From Ancylostoma caninum (lineage: Eukaryota > Nematoda > Chromadorea > Rhabditida > Ancylostomatidae), in contig JBAJFG010000559.1 of NCBI GenBank assembly GCA_037903475.1, positions 744,001-808,000 on the forward strand: 64,000 bases of DNA. The letters run 5' to 3'. The position numbers were made by a program, and so were the translations under genes. Below are positions 42,695 through 54,008 of this stretch, in pieces (position 1 is the first letter of the stretch; the number at the start of each line of letters is the position of its first letter). The notes below the pieces were generated by a model. The model made no database searches and was not told where the DNA came from. It saw only the letters and a program-made list of their open reading frames with translations.

Positions 42695-44535
42695 AGCTTG
42701 CGCACCCTTATCACACCGTTGGATCCGACTCCAGGCGTTTCCCCACTTTTGGACGCCGGCGCATCCTTATCACACCGTTGGACCCGACTCCAGGCATTTC
42801 CCCACTTTTGGACGCCGGCGCACCCTTATCACACCGTTGGACCCGACTCCAGGCGTTTCCCCACTTTTGGACGCCGGCGCACCCTTATCACACCGTTGGA
42901 CCCGACTCCAGGCGTTTCCCCACTTTTGGACGCCGGCGCACCCTTAGACACCCTTATCACACCGTTGGACCCGACTCCACACGCCGTTTTGGACTTTTCC
43001 CCACTTTTGGACGCCGGCGCATCCTTATCACACCGTTGGACCCGACTCCAGGCGTTTCCCCACTTTTGGACGCCGGCGCATCCTTATCACACCGTTGGAC
43101 CCGACTCCAGGCGTTTCCCCACTTTTGGACGCCGGCGCATCCTTATCACACCGTTGGACCCGACTCCAGGCGTTTCCCCACTTTTGGACGCCGGCGCACC
43201 TTATCACACCGTTGGACCCGACTCCAGGCGTTTCCCCACTTTTGGACGCCGGCGCACCCTTATCACACCGTTGGACCCGACTCCAGGCGTTTCCCCACTT
43301 TTGGACGCCGGCGCACCTTATCACACCGTTGGACCCGACTCCAGGCGTTTCCCCACTTTTGGACGCCGGCGCACCTTATCACACCGTTGGACCCGACTCC
43401 AGGCGTTTCCCCACTTTTGGACGCCGGCGCACCTTATCACACCGTTGGACCCGACTCCAGGCGTTTCCCCACTTTTGGACGCCGGCGCACTTTATCACAC
43501 CGTTGGACCCGACTCCAGGCGTTTCCCCACTTTTGGACGCCGGCGCACCTTATCACACCGTTGGACCCGACTCCAGGCGTTTCCCCACTTTTGGACGCCG
43601 GCGCACCCTTATCACACCGTTGGACCCGACTCCAGGCGTTTCCCCACTTTTGGACGCCGGCGCACCCTTATCACACCGTTGGACCCGACTCCAGGCGTTT
43701 CCCCACTTTTGGACGCAGGCGCACCCTCACACCGTTGGACCCGACTCCAGGCGTTTCCCCACTTTTGGACGCCGGCGCACCCTTATCACACCGTTGGACC
43801 CGACTCCAGGCGTTTCCCCACTTTTGGACGCCAGCGCCCCTTATCACACCGTTGGACCCGACTCCAGGCGTTTCCCCACTTTTGGACGCCGGCACACCCT
43901 TACCACACCGTTGGATCCGACTTCAGGCGTTCCCCCACTTTTGGACGTCAGCGCACTCTTATCACACCGTTGGACCCGACTCCAGGCGTTTCCCCACTTT
44001 TGGACGCCGGCGCACCCTTATCACACCGTTGGACCCGACTCCAGGCGTTTCCCCACTTTTGGACGCCGGCACACCCTTATCACACCGTTGGACCCGACTC
44101 CAGGCGTTTCCCCACTTTTGGACGCCGGCGCACCCTTATCACACCGTTGGACCCGACTCCAGGCGTTTCCCCACTTTTGGACGCCGGCGCACCCTTATCA
44201 CACCGTTGGACCCGACTCCAGGCGTTTCCCCACTTTTGACGCCGGCGCACCCTTATCACACCGTTGGACCCGTCTGCAGGCGTTTCCCCACTTTTGGACG
44301 CCGGCGCACCCTTATCACACCGTTGGACCCGACTCCAGGCGTTTCTGCACTTTTGGACGCCGGCGCACCCTTATCACACCGTTGGACCCGACTCCAGGCG
44401 TTTCTGCACTTTTGGACGCCGGCGCACCCTTATCACACCGTTGGACCTGTCTCCAGGCGTTTCCCCACTTTTGGACGCCGGCGCACCTTTATCACACCGT
44501 TGGACCCGTCTCCAGGTGTTTCCTCACTTTATGAG
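42695..44535 (+). repeat. Minisatellite array, 57-59 bp unit, about 31 copies
   Basis: Highly homogeneous units: ATCACACCGTTGGACCCGAC, TCCAGGCGTTTCCCCACTTT, TGGACGCCGGCGCACCCTT. Most are 59 bp, and many are 57 bp with two bases lost from CACCCTTA. One unit at 42944-43015 is disrupted by a local duplication. The plus strand has almost no stops in any of the three frames, which creates false ORFs of about 480-610 codons. The right end grades into the 3' part of composite E2. Homogeneity implies recent expansion or conversion. Confidence 0.95.
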
Positions 44536-44733
44536 GCACAGTTGCACATCGCTGGACCTTCTGGTCGACCATCTCTCTACCCCACTCCACCACACCATAC
44601 CCGTTCTTAGTCTTTTATATGATCTCGCAATCACCACCAATCACCATCACTGACCAATCACAATGCGTGTGCACACGCACGCACAGAGTCACATAATGTC
44701 TGTAATATATACAAAGTATGATATTATATTATA

Positions 44734-46226
44734 CTAGCGCCCCTTCAGGACGCTAGAAAGTGGGGTGGGGCAGCCACTTGAAGTATGTGCAAAAGCACCA
44801 CACATGCGATATGCTTAGATAATTAGCAAATAAGCAGATTTAATCGTTAACTGAGTTCAAATACAAAATTCTTCTTATGAGTTGCGCATATTCTACGGGC
44901 CTGGCCGCCTCGTCAGGCTTCGAGTCTTCTCGCGATCCTAGCCTTCCTTGCAAATTTTTAATCACGCACCTACATGTAAAGCTAATTTCCAATGCAGTGA
45001 TACTACTTCCTTTTTTTGTCACATTTCTTACATGCCTATGGACCCGTTATGAGCGGCCACTTTCAACTCTGCGCAGGAGTATCTTTCACATGGCTTTAGT
45101 ACTTGTGAACAACACAGTGTAACTAATGCCGTGCGAATAATCACCCGAAATGATTCAAGCTTCACGTCGCTGAGATTGTCCGACTGATGAGTTTCTGTTT
45201 CAATGTACAGGGAGGAAGAAGAGGTGGTACTGAGACACAAATGAGTGCGTAGAGTGCCCCTACTAAACCGGTAGACGTGTGCATCTTGATGTTTTCCCCA
45301 CTATTGGGCCATGGCGGGCCCATTCTCCATCCGTGGACACGTATCCTAGCATTTCCCCCCTAATGGGAACCATGCAGACCGATTCTCCATCCATGGACAC
45401 GTATCCTGGCATTTTCCCCGCTATTGGGTCACGGCGGACCCAATCCCCATTCGTGGACTCGTTCCCTGGCATTTCCCCATTAATGGGCTCCTGCGGACCC
45501 AATCTCCATCAATGGACCCGTATCCTGCCGTTTTCTCCACTATTGGGCCATCCTTTCTCGATCGGTGGACACACATCATGATGTTTTTGTGAACTACGGG
45601 GTTCCAGCACATCAGTTCGAATAGAAGGAAGTTAGGAAATACTTGGAAATTTTGATCAATTACACAACTGGTTCCAAAAAATGTCACAACAGCTCATAAT
45701 GACGTGTTCTTCGTTCGTTCATCCTGTGTATTCCATTGTACTGCCCTTCTTAAAAACAGACGGATCCTCAAGCTGCATAATCCCCATGGGACCCCAATAA
45801 TGAGAGGTGCATAAAGAGCACATCCTAAATAAGGAAACCTTTTAAACCTTGAATCCTATCGCTACGGCTTCCACTCATCCTTTCAAAGTGATTCACGTCC
45901 AGCGTTCTAAGATTGAGTGCAGTAACGGACAAAGCTTCTGCTCCGTACATTGCTGCTATGTATAGTCAAATCGTTGTGAACATTCTCTCGCCCGGAGGGC
46001 TCGACACCGCTATCCGGTGGTCCCGCCGCGAAATCCCGAATGCACCCGACTTCCTCTACGTCTATGCACGTATGACGAAACATCGGCCGAATACCCCATC
46101 AACTTCACATCCTCGCGAGGCACAGTCTATAACTGAGTCTCACGGCATGTGCATGCGATCACGTGGTAGTCCCCCTACGTCTGCGCTATAGAAAATTTTG
46201 TTGCACTACCATGATTTATATAAGAG
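44734..46226 (+). mobile_element. VNTR composite repeat E3 with 14-bp flanking repeats
   Basis: A 1493-bp unit flanked by GATATTATATTATA at 44720-44733 and 46227-46240; it is AT-rich, so chance is possible, but the match is perfect. It begins CTAGCGCCCCTTCAGGACGC (hairpin) and GAAAGTGGGGTGGGGCAGCC, as at 20347. A VNTR lies at 45275-45575. The right part, 45590-46140, matches E4 in reverse, and includes an open frame at 45913-46191 with ILSPGGLDTAIRWSRREIPN, shared with ISPRELDIVGRW on the minus strand at about 23830. That shared coding-like block hints at descent from a protein-coding element. Confidence 0.75.
45275..45575 (+). repeat. Minisatellite array, about 57-60 bp unit, in composite E3
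   Basis: About five units with phrases CTCCATCCRTGGACACGTAT, CCTGGCATTTTCCCC and ATTGGGYCAYGGCGGACCC. The same family as the arrays in E4 and E5, but more diverged in the core (GTGGACACG as well as GTGGACCCG). Confidence 0.85.
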
Positions 46227-46240
46227 GATATTATATTATA

Positions 46241-46272
46241 TCATATATATATATATATAGATAGATAGGTAA
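46241..46272. repeat. AT / GATA microsatellite
   Basis: (AT)n followed by (GATA)n-like sequence directly to the right of the E3 flanking repeat. Confidence 0.8.
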
Positions 46273-47165
46273 AGTGTGGGTGTGTGGAACATCTCAGTAT
46301 GAGGTTACAGGGAGAGAAATAGTGAACTGTCGTTGCACGCTTGCATGCATGGCAGATTCGGCGGACGGGTTTCAGTGTCACTGAAAGGTAGTGTCTGATC
46401 TTAGGAGACACTAAACACAATGAAGTACCTAATTCCTCGAGAAAAAAGCAAAGGAACTCGTTACTGGACTCACTCTTTTGTGGATGATTTGGTGCGCATT
46501 GAGACATCTACCACAGGGAGGTGCAAGGTGCCATCGAACGAAACCACCTCCAGCACAGCCTTGTAGTGAATGTCTAAATGGGCATCTCTAGTTCTCAACA
46601 GAGGAGGAGGTCCGAAACAAGCTTTCTTGGTTTTCTGCAAGGAGTCATGTGAAGAAGTGTGACCAGCGTCGCCGACAAAATCTTTTCGTGTATAAATTTC
46701 GAAAACGATCCTGAGTTGAGATGCTGTCTTTGAAAATTTCCTTCCCAACTCAAATGGAGGCATTATACTTCAGACCGAATAACGTATTCCATTAAGATAT
46801 TCGAATGAACATTCGAGTTCGAGTCAACATTAATTCGAAATTCGACTATTCGATGGAAGCCCATTTCTGAATTTATTCGAAATTCTACTATTCCAAAAAA
46901 AAATTCGAATACTCCGAAGTCTAGAAGGCATGCAAGTTAGGGATAGTGTTGTATCTAAAATCGCAGGAGGGGTAGCATGTAACTTATGGAAAGCCTGCAT
47001 GCAAGTTAGTGAAAGGTGCAATTAACCTATGCGCAAGGGGGTCTCAGCTCAAAGTGCCACATGTGGCATATGGGGCTGTGATCCACACAATTTTTCTACA
47101 AGTTATAATACATACAATGTTTTCGCAAGTTCACATGCCGTATCACTCCTTGCCAACATAGGGAG
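46273..47165. other. Unassigned sequence
   Basis: TTCGAATT-type short repeats occur at 46800-46910. A minus-strand frame at 46470-46763 is open but lacks motifs. Confidence 0.35.
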
Positions 47166-47169
47166 GATG

Positions 47170-47437
47170 AGAACTTTCTGTGGAAATATCCCTTGGGTGG
47201 CTGTGCCCGAGTCCTGTTGGCGCCAATCATCTGCTGTGCGCTGTCCACGAGTTCGAAAACATATGTGTTAACTGCAGAATGGTCACTGTGCGATTTTTGC
47301 GAGACTCTCGGCAAAATAGTCGACTCTACGGTAGCTCGACCAAAAAGATCCTCTCACTCCTTTGAAGGGCACGGAAGTCGGACCAGTGGAAGCATGGACG
47401 TGGTAATCAGTGACTCCGAATCCACCACATTTTAGCG
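47170..47437 (-). pseudogene. Unrecognised coding remnant
   Basis: One minus-strand frame reads VVDSESLITTSMLPLVRLPC, then one stop, EDLFGRATVESTILPRVSQK, and SDHSAVNTYVFELVDSAQQM followed by IGANRTRAQPPKGYFH, about 85 codons with a single stop and coding-like composition. Other frames are also open here, so the frame choice is a judgement. I do not recognise the family. It could be part of a degraded retroelement or a host pseudogene. Confidence 0.35.
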
Positions 47438-47439
47438 GC

Positions 47440-48311
47440 CCAGAAAGCACGGTAAATTGTGGAAATTAGCTGGATGAGTCCCATTCGAACTCCGTGCTAT
47501 CAGCATCTTTAAACGACTTCGAAAATTTGACTAACTTCAATTGAGATACGTAGAAATCACTGAGATGATTGAAGTGCCCTTGACTTTTTACTTCTCCGAC
47601 AAATTCTCCACGAACGGGAGAACCCAAAATGCGACGTTCGGTGCCTTGGCGTTTGATTCGTTCCTCCGCAACCGGTCTGCTTTTTACAGGAGACGCACAG
47701 CAGCCCTCTTATCGCGTTATTTCTGGTTTGTTTATTTTCACAGTGGGCGGTCTAGCTTTCTCCTAACTGTAACTGTTTTCAGTAATGTACCGCTCAGGTG
47801 AAAGTTGGTGAGGTTTCTCTAGAACCATCTACAGTTTATTTCACGCTTTGACACTGTAGAATGCTGTACGTGTGAATACACTGAAGCTGGACTGCGAAAT
47901 ATTTATACTCTATACAAGCCCACTACAATAATTAATTTGTACATCGTGATAGGCGGTACCGACCTCGTCGAAGAGATCTTCTATACAAATAGCAAATCTG
48001 ACCACAAGAACAAGGCTAACTCCGCAGTTTACACAGCAAAATTTCAAAAAAAAACGAATCATCCTGAAAAGCTCTAGGAAGGTACTACCACAATTGACCT
48101 GAACGAACCACGTGTATCCAAGGAGAGTAAGAAGGAGTATCGCTCTAGCGAAATGAGAAGACCTAGCCCGTCGAGTGTTTGCGAAAAATCAAGAATTCAG
48201 TTCCTAGAAGAATCTCAACAATCATCATCGAATCACTAGCGAATCACTACAACGCATCCGATAGCACAGAATAATACAAAGGCAGAACGAATCAAGCGAA
48301 AACAAACTGGG
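47440..48311. other. Unassigned sequence
   Basis: No supportable gene. An open plus frame at 47541-47801 lacks motifs. Confidence 0.35.
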
Positions 48312-48473
48312 ATGAACGCTGCAGGAGACGGTGCGCCGGTCAGCTCTCCGACACCTTCCGCATCTTCTTCGAGTACGGATGGTAGCGAGTCGGCGGAGCG
48401 GAGTTGCGGCCATTCGATTCACCCTGAATCAGACGCTGAAGAGGAGAGGGGAATTTCCATATTTTGTCGATAA
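48312..48473 (+). CDS. Small Ser-rich acidic ORF, possible first exon
   Basis: ATG to TAA, 53 codons: MNAAGDGAPVSSPTPSASSS, then STDGSESAERSCGHSIHPES, DAEEERG. The Ser/acidic low-complexity composition resembles the disordered N-terminus of a nuclear protein rather than random sequence. No convincing donor or downstream exon was found on the plus strand. It lies about 850 bp beyond the last exon of the AXH gene, on the opposite strand. It may be a chance ORF. Confidence 0.3.
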   Translation: MNAAGDGAPVSSPTPSASSSSTDGSESAERSCGHSIHPESDAEEERGISIFCR

Positions 48474-49323
48474 ATAATTTTATGATTCCACGAACAAATG
48501 ACATTAATAACATAACCATGACAACATCTCAAATTATTCGCGAAATAACATATGACAGAAACCCAACGGTCCTTGGTCTCTCCCCTTCTCTTTGTAAATC
48601 TCTTCATCATCCCCACCCATCCTGTTTTTATGACTACTGCATTTTTTGTTTGTTCTAGTTACTTGGCTTGTGTGTATCAATAAATAAATAAATAAATCTT
48701 TACAAAAATAAATTCTGGCGCCGTATGGACATAACAGCTGCGAAGGGCATAGTCAACTCGCGCACATGTTTTCACGTCATTTGTCATTGTTAACAATGTC
48801 AATAACACTCTTTGAGACCTATTAAGCACAACTGTTTGCTCAGTATTTGATCTGAAAATTTCTTCTCCGGCGATGAAAACAGTTATAGAAACGACAAAAT
48901 GAAGAAAAACTGTTCTCCTCTAAGAACCAGTCTTTAAATTCGCCCACACAATAGGGCAATTTATACGCATGCGCCTATATGATGAAGAATAGGGCCCAAC
49001 CGCATCGCAGTCGCAGCTCAGACGCACGCGTTTGCCTCGCAGTGGCCGCGCGTACTTTCATTGAGGATGTACATGGCGCGTTGACCGGTCTTCATGGAAA
49101 ATCCCTCGAAATTGGATTCACGCGAATGACGCACGCAGTTGGTATAAGTTCCCCTAATAGTGACAGAAATTGCTGGCCGTATCAAGTAAACCCAAAGATC
49201 GCACAGCAAAAAAAAACAGCAATAAAATCTATAGGTGGAACGGATGAGTCGAAAAGCTAACAAGCAGAATTGAAAGATAAGAATAGTAGAAGGAGAGGAG
49301 TGAGATTTCATCTGATATGCATG
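48474..49323. other. Unassigned, with AATAAA-rich tail and a GC-rich segment
   Basis: 48678-48712 carries (AATA)n with AATAAA motifs, which could be the 3' tail of a retroposon or a plus-strand poly(A) region. 48979-49190 is GC-rich and open on the plus strand (SLEIGFTRMTHAVGISSPNS); I suspect a dispersed repeat but have no second copy in this window. Confidence 0.3.
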
Positions 49324-52300
49324 TCAAACGCGAAACGAAAACATTACTTGAAAGTGAACAAGTGAACAGACCATTTCCTTGCTCAGCTCCTCCCTGATCG
49401 CAGCCTGCGCGGCTTCCCTCTCCTTCACCTCAGCGGCCTCTGCGAGCGTGACCGTCTCGTCGAGCTGCTTCGCGTCGCCGTCAGTTCTCCTCGACAGCGA
49501 GATGCACACGTCGCCAGCCTTCAAAACGACACAGCAACTCATACCATTATGAAACCAACGAACGCGACGACTTGACGAGAAACCGTGGAAAATGACTAGT
49601 TGACTCTATCTTCTCGTACAAAAAGAAGGTTCACGCTATGGTTCTGAGAGGATTGCCGTTCCAATGCCGTCTCTAGTTCCGCACACGGAGTAAACAGATG
49701 GGAAATTCAGAAATTTCAGGTTACGAAGTTATCCCCCGTCATTTGCTGCGATTGCTTTTGCAATACTTCTTCTTTGTCCATCAGCATAGATCTGAACACC
49801 GCCCTCTTTTCTCATTTTCGAGCCCACACTTTTCCTCTTTTAAACTATGCTATTTTGACCATGTCACTTTTTTATTGGAGTTGCTCAAGTTTTATTAGGT
49901 GTTCAAGTTGTAGCACATCTCTTGGCTTATTGAAAAGATAAAATCATCAAGTCTCCGATAGACAGAGAATCAGCATCAATCTGCTATCAAAGCCTTAGTA
50001 AACGAGGAATACGCACGTACGTATGGCATATCACCAATGTTAATGAGGTGGTGACTTCTTTGAAAATCCAGATATTTTTGAAAGGATGTTATTACAGAAA
50101 ATCCACAGAAATTGTCTCCTTCTTGTGGATGTTTGCGGAGCTACAAAGCTTGTTGAAGAGGTGTTTGCTAACGGAGAATGTTTCCTATCTTATTTTTCCT
50201 ATAGAGTAAATGCGTTTGCAGGAAAGGAAAAGTTACAAAATTTTCTCATGTGGAGAGAATGAAGAATCAGTACACGACCGCACATTTTAGCAGAAAAACA
50301 CACAGGTTTTTTCCCAAATTCTTGCCCCAAATCATAGCAATAGGCCACAGGTATAAGCAACGTTGTTATTCGGGCGACTCACCTTCAGCTCCTGACACTC
50401 AAGCCCGTATGTCTCGGCAGTGCGGTGTGGATCGCATGAACACCACCCCTTGCCAAGCACGAAGAACGGGTGCTCCAGTTGCGGCTCGAGAGTAGCCTGA
50501 AATGAAAGTGGTACAGTAGGATCACCGCTGGTGAGATTCATAATCGTTTCCGGGAAGGTTCCGAGCTTCCCGTTCATCCAGAATGGGAGAGTTTCCCAAA
50601 CAAACCTCGTACTGGGACTGTCCAACGGCAAATTTTACCCGCGCGAGAGTAGAGGCCTTGGCGATTTCCACCACAACGCTCGCGTCCACATTGAATTCAC
50701 GAGTCAATGGTGCGGCCAGCAGGAAATCGTCGGAGGACATCTCTTCCACCTGAATTATGCTTTCGACAGGGCGAACATCGACTGGTAGGAAAATGTGCCC
50801 ACACCTTTTTCAACTTTCCGCTAGCCATCTGTATCATGGTGCCCTTCATGAAATGCGAAGGAATGTAGTTTTTGACAGGCAGTTTCCCCATTTCAAACTC
50901 TGGTGACTTCGGTCGAACCGCCGCCCTCTCCTTCTCGTCCGCCGAGGTGCTCGGGCGACTGGAACTACATAAGTATTGCTAAGTGTGAAATGCCCCGTGA
51001 AACGCCCATGTTCAACGACCTCGCGGCTCACCTTTGTGGAAGAGATGGCTTCCTCACGACAGGGTCCTGCGGAACTGCGAATTGTGAGCCGTTCGTTCGG
51101 GTGGACGTAGTGGGCGACATGCTGGGTGTGGTCACCACCACCGGCACGGATGGTTTCCGAGGAACGGGCCTGGCTGGTAGGGCTGCGGCTGTGTTCGGCA
51201 GCGAGGAGACGTGCGGCAGCGCTGACGGCATCTGTCGAAGAGACGGCAGAGATATCGATGACGTCATCTGTGCTGGCAGAAGCGGCAGACGAAACTGTGC
51301 CGTCTGTTGGGCGATCAGCTGACGCTGCAGCTCCAGAAACGCTGGGTTCAGTAGCTGGAATGCATGGAGTCGATGAATGTCTAGAATAATAGTAAGACAA
51401 CGCGTACCTGTTGATACGAATGTAGTAGGGGATTTGGTGCTGGAGCAAGAGGCAGAGGGGTCGGATTCGGGAGAGGGGCCGCGCCGAGCTGCGGCGGAAG
51501 AGGGTTGACCAAGGGTGAGGCTCCGGAGAGCACAGGAGCGGTCGGTTGCCCGATCACTCGCGTGCCCTCAGCGGCGGTACGGGCCAGTTGCATCTGCAGC
51601 GCTGTCTGCAAAATGCTGTTATAAACACGAACATAGGTAGAAGATCTCTGGACTGGTTGGAGAGCGAACAGCAGGAGCAAATTCCAATTATTCTGGGTGA
51701 TGTGGATAATTAAAAGAGTTAAGAATACCTACGACAAGCCATTACGAACACGACGATAGGTAGGTGCATCCGAATGTGAATGTTTGGCACTTATTCACTG
51801 GGAACCTCGGATATACAAGAGATAGGCCAATGCAATCCCTAACATATCGACAATCGCGCTGCTTTTTCCGCATGGCTCATTTTTGGAGAAGCCTTTATGA
51901 TCTCAGGGGTTCTCTTGGAAAGCAACTCAGTGATATTTTTGAGCCATTATGAGTATGGGAATATGTATTGAAATCTATATTGAAATTTTTATGAAAATTT
52001 CAGAGCGGAGAAAAAACCAGAATCTTAAAAAATGCAGGAAACCACTAGTAAAGGCGCGGTCGTCATTGGGCAAGAGAGAGATATGGTGCCGACCGCACGT
52101 GATCATACCATATGTACGTAAGTGGCAGATCTTGTGACTATCCTTCTTAGGAAACACATATTGGTGATTCTTCTATTTGTAGGCTACTAGCTAGCTACTC
52201 TACTCACTTATTTTAACGATTTCGAGTGAAATGATCAATAAATCATCTTTTGCGGTCCAGTTTTGAAATCTGAAGTGAAAAAATACAGCGGTCAGGTGTT

Positions 52301-53472
52301 ACCATACCGAAAACCATATATGAATGAAACGCATTTGGATTAAAAAAGTTCAACGAAACATCCCGCAGTCAGCGATAGCTCCACCTTCGTTCTCCGGAAG
52401 GCTCTAGGCTAGTAATTCATCGAGGAGGATAGGGCATTACTCTGTAATACTTCGGATGTTTCCGTCACTGTAACCAGTCACTGCACAGGTAACATGGTGA
52501 TGTCGAATGCTTCCCAAAATTGGATCGTGGTGGTGCTCCAAAAAGGCATTTACTGACGACAACTACTTTATCCTTCATTCAACTTTAAAACTGGTCCGGT
52601 AAATTTCTAGTTTTAGAAATCCTGCAACACTAAAGTTTTTTTTTTGCAGCGAATACGCCGCAGCACGCTACCTCCCTCGCCTCAGTCCCATCATGTAGAG
52701 GAAGGAGGTGTAGGGAGGGTTTTGTTGCCGGCTGAAGAGGTGGATGAGTTTATGCTTTGTGCTCATGTTTCCAAAACGAAACCAAAATTGAGCTTTTTCT
52801 TTTCTCTTTTTTCTTCCAACTCTTTTTTCCCCCAACATTCTAACTGGTGTATGTTGGTATGCTGATTATTCGTTAATTTCTCTGGCCAGTTTCCCAGCAA
52901 GCGACTTTGTCTCGCTTTGCTTCCTGGAGATTAACTATGACTTGACATCCTTCTTGAAATTTATACAGTTTGATGCAATAAAATGCATCATGCACAACAT
53001 CAAATGTATCGAAAACTTTTTACAATCAATATCTCAAATTGTATTCCACACCAAAAACGATGACAATTGAGTACTTGTGGCTATGTTCCACAATTTTTCG
53101 CCTGCCTCTCCGAATACGGCACTATTGCTCATGTTCACTTTTTCTCTAATATCTTCACAACTACGCTCCTCGGTGAAGTGCAATACGTATGCAGCGTTGG
53201 GGATAGACCTCATGTGCCGCCGTAACGTGTTCGGACACTATACTCATCGTAGATGCAGAAAGGAGTTTGGAATGATATCAGAGACACCGAAACAAAGGAG
53301 GGCGTACGCTCAACCTATCATATCCAGAAACCAAGGAGAAACGGACAAAAAGGGTTCAGGAACGAAAGGAATAGCTAAAAAGCAATGGACTCACCAGAAT
53401 GTCTGCCAGCGCCGGCTGTGACCACTGCACCGTACCCGATGGTCCCGGCTGCTGTTGGCCATCGCCGTTCAT
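49324..53472 (-). CDS. Ataxin-1-type AXH-domain protein, seven exons
   Basis: Seven exons join in frame on the minus strand: 53472-53395, 51605-51408, 51354-51032, 50958-50805, 50749-50606, 50496-50383 and 49518-49324 (stop at 49324-49326), giving about 401 residues. Residues 1-225 are disordered: MNGDGQQQPGPSGTVQWSQP, a Pro/Leu-rich segment, a Gln-rich LELQRQLIAQQTAQF, then Ser/Pro-rich. Residues about 226-346 are an AXH domain: HFMKGTMIQMASGKLKKVEE, DDFLLAAP, ARVKFAVGQSQYE, EHPFFVLGKGWCSC and GDVCISL. A Glu/Ala-rich helix follows (TLAEAAEVKEREAAQAAI). In ataxin-1 the AXH domain mediates dimerisation and binding to repressors such as Capicua, so a nuclear co-repressor role is likely. All donors are GT and acceptors AG. 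Intron 1 (1.8 kb) might hide an exon, and the last exon could splice on instead of ending at this stop. Confidence 0.85.
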
Positions 53473-53484
53473 CGACCTGCAAAC
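53473..53484 (-). promoter_or_regulatory. Possible splice-leader or 5' UTR acceptor before the AXH start
   Basis: On the minus strand TTTTTGGTTTGCAG directly precedes GTCG-ATG of the AXH gene. A good acceptor 4 bases before the start codon fits a trans-splice site, common in nematodes, or an upstream non-coding exon. No splice leader gene is in the window. Confidence 0.5.
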
Positions 53485-53489
53485 CAAAA

Positions 53490-54006
53490 ATTTGCATAAA
53501 TAGACCTGAGCATCATCGCGAAATGACCGCAATAGGCAGCGATTTTGGGAAGAAATCCACGAAAATGACGCAAACATGTGAGAAAAAACTCCCTAAGAAT
53601 GTGTGAAGGGAATGCCTCACAGGGAGCGAAGATGGAAAATTCGGATTGTGGAGCTCAGAATACGTGTCCCCGTTTTGCAAAAATAGTGATGAATGAATGT
53701 GTGCTGACAGATAGATATCTACGTGGCAATAATCAGCACACGGCTCATAATTGGCTGGGCGGGACCACGATTACAAAAATCCACCGGTTCAGGAGCAGTC
53801 CACTATTTGCAGCTGCTGCAAATTCTCTGTGGCTGGTACAGGGCGCAAATGACGGGATTTTTGCGGGTTCGAAAAAGTGCACGACCTCCCTACGGACGGA
53901 ATGCGGAAGTAATTAGGTAACGTGAAAAATATAATTAGGGTGTGACTAGCGCGACATTTCGAAACGCGTTCTGAGTATCCGCATTTCCCTCGATGGCTCT
54001 GACAAT
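53490..54006. other. Upstream region of the AXH gene, unassigned
   Basis: No TATA-like or other promoter motif that I would defend, and no gene on the plus strand. Confidence 0.3.
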
Positions 54007-54008
54007 TA

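Larger units (their letters stand above)
40383..44695 (+). mobile_element. VNTR composite retroposon E2, split by a Harbinger element
   Basis: Same architecture as E1. The head ACCAGTCTGGCCGTCCGGCT with hairpin is at 40385-40418, then, after the 1.8-kb Harbinger insertion, ATTGATGCTCGCTTCGCTCG at 42232-42251. A diverged unique region follows (42252-42690; TTGTTGTGGTAAT(/C)TCAAGTGATAAG shared with 31247-31272), then the VNTR (42695-44535) and a 3' region with TTTTATATGATCTCRCAATCAC shared with 32402-32423. The right limit near 44695 is approximate and no clear target-site duplication was found; the element at 44734 begins just after. Confidence 0.75.

Noticed and set aside
31480..44535. CRISPR-like arrays
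   Set aside because: Units are contiguous tandem repeats without unique spacers, and the genome is eukaryotic.
42698..44610. Three overlapping plus-strand ORFs of 479-610 codons
   Set aside because: They are translations of the 59-bp minisatellite in its three frames; no start context, splice structure or non-repeat domain supports a gene.
52480..52580. Possible 3' fragment of the tRNA-derived SINE (ACTTTATCC)
   Set aside because: The match is short and diverged, with no body alignment that I can defend.
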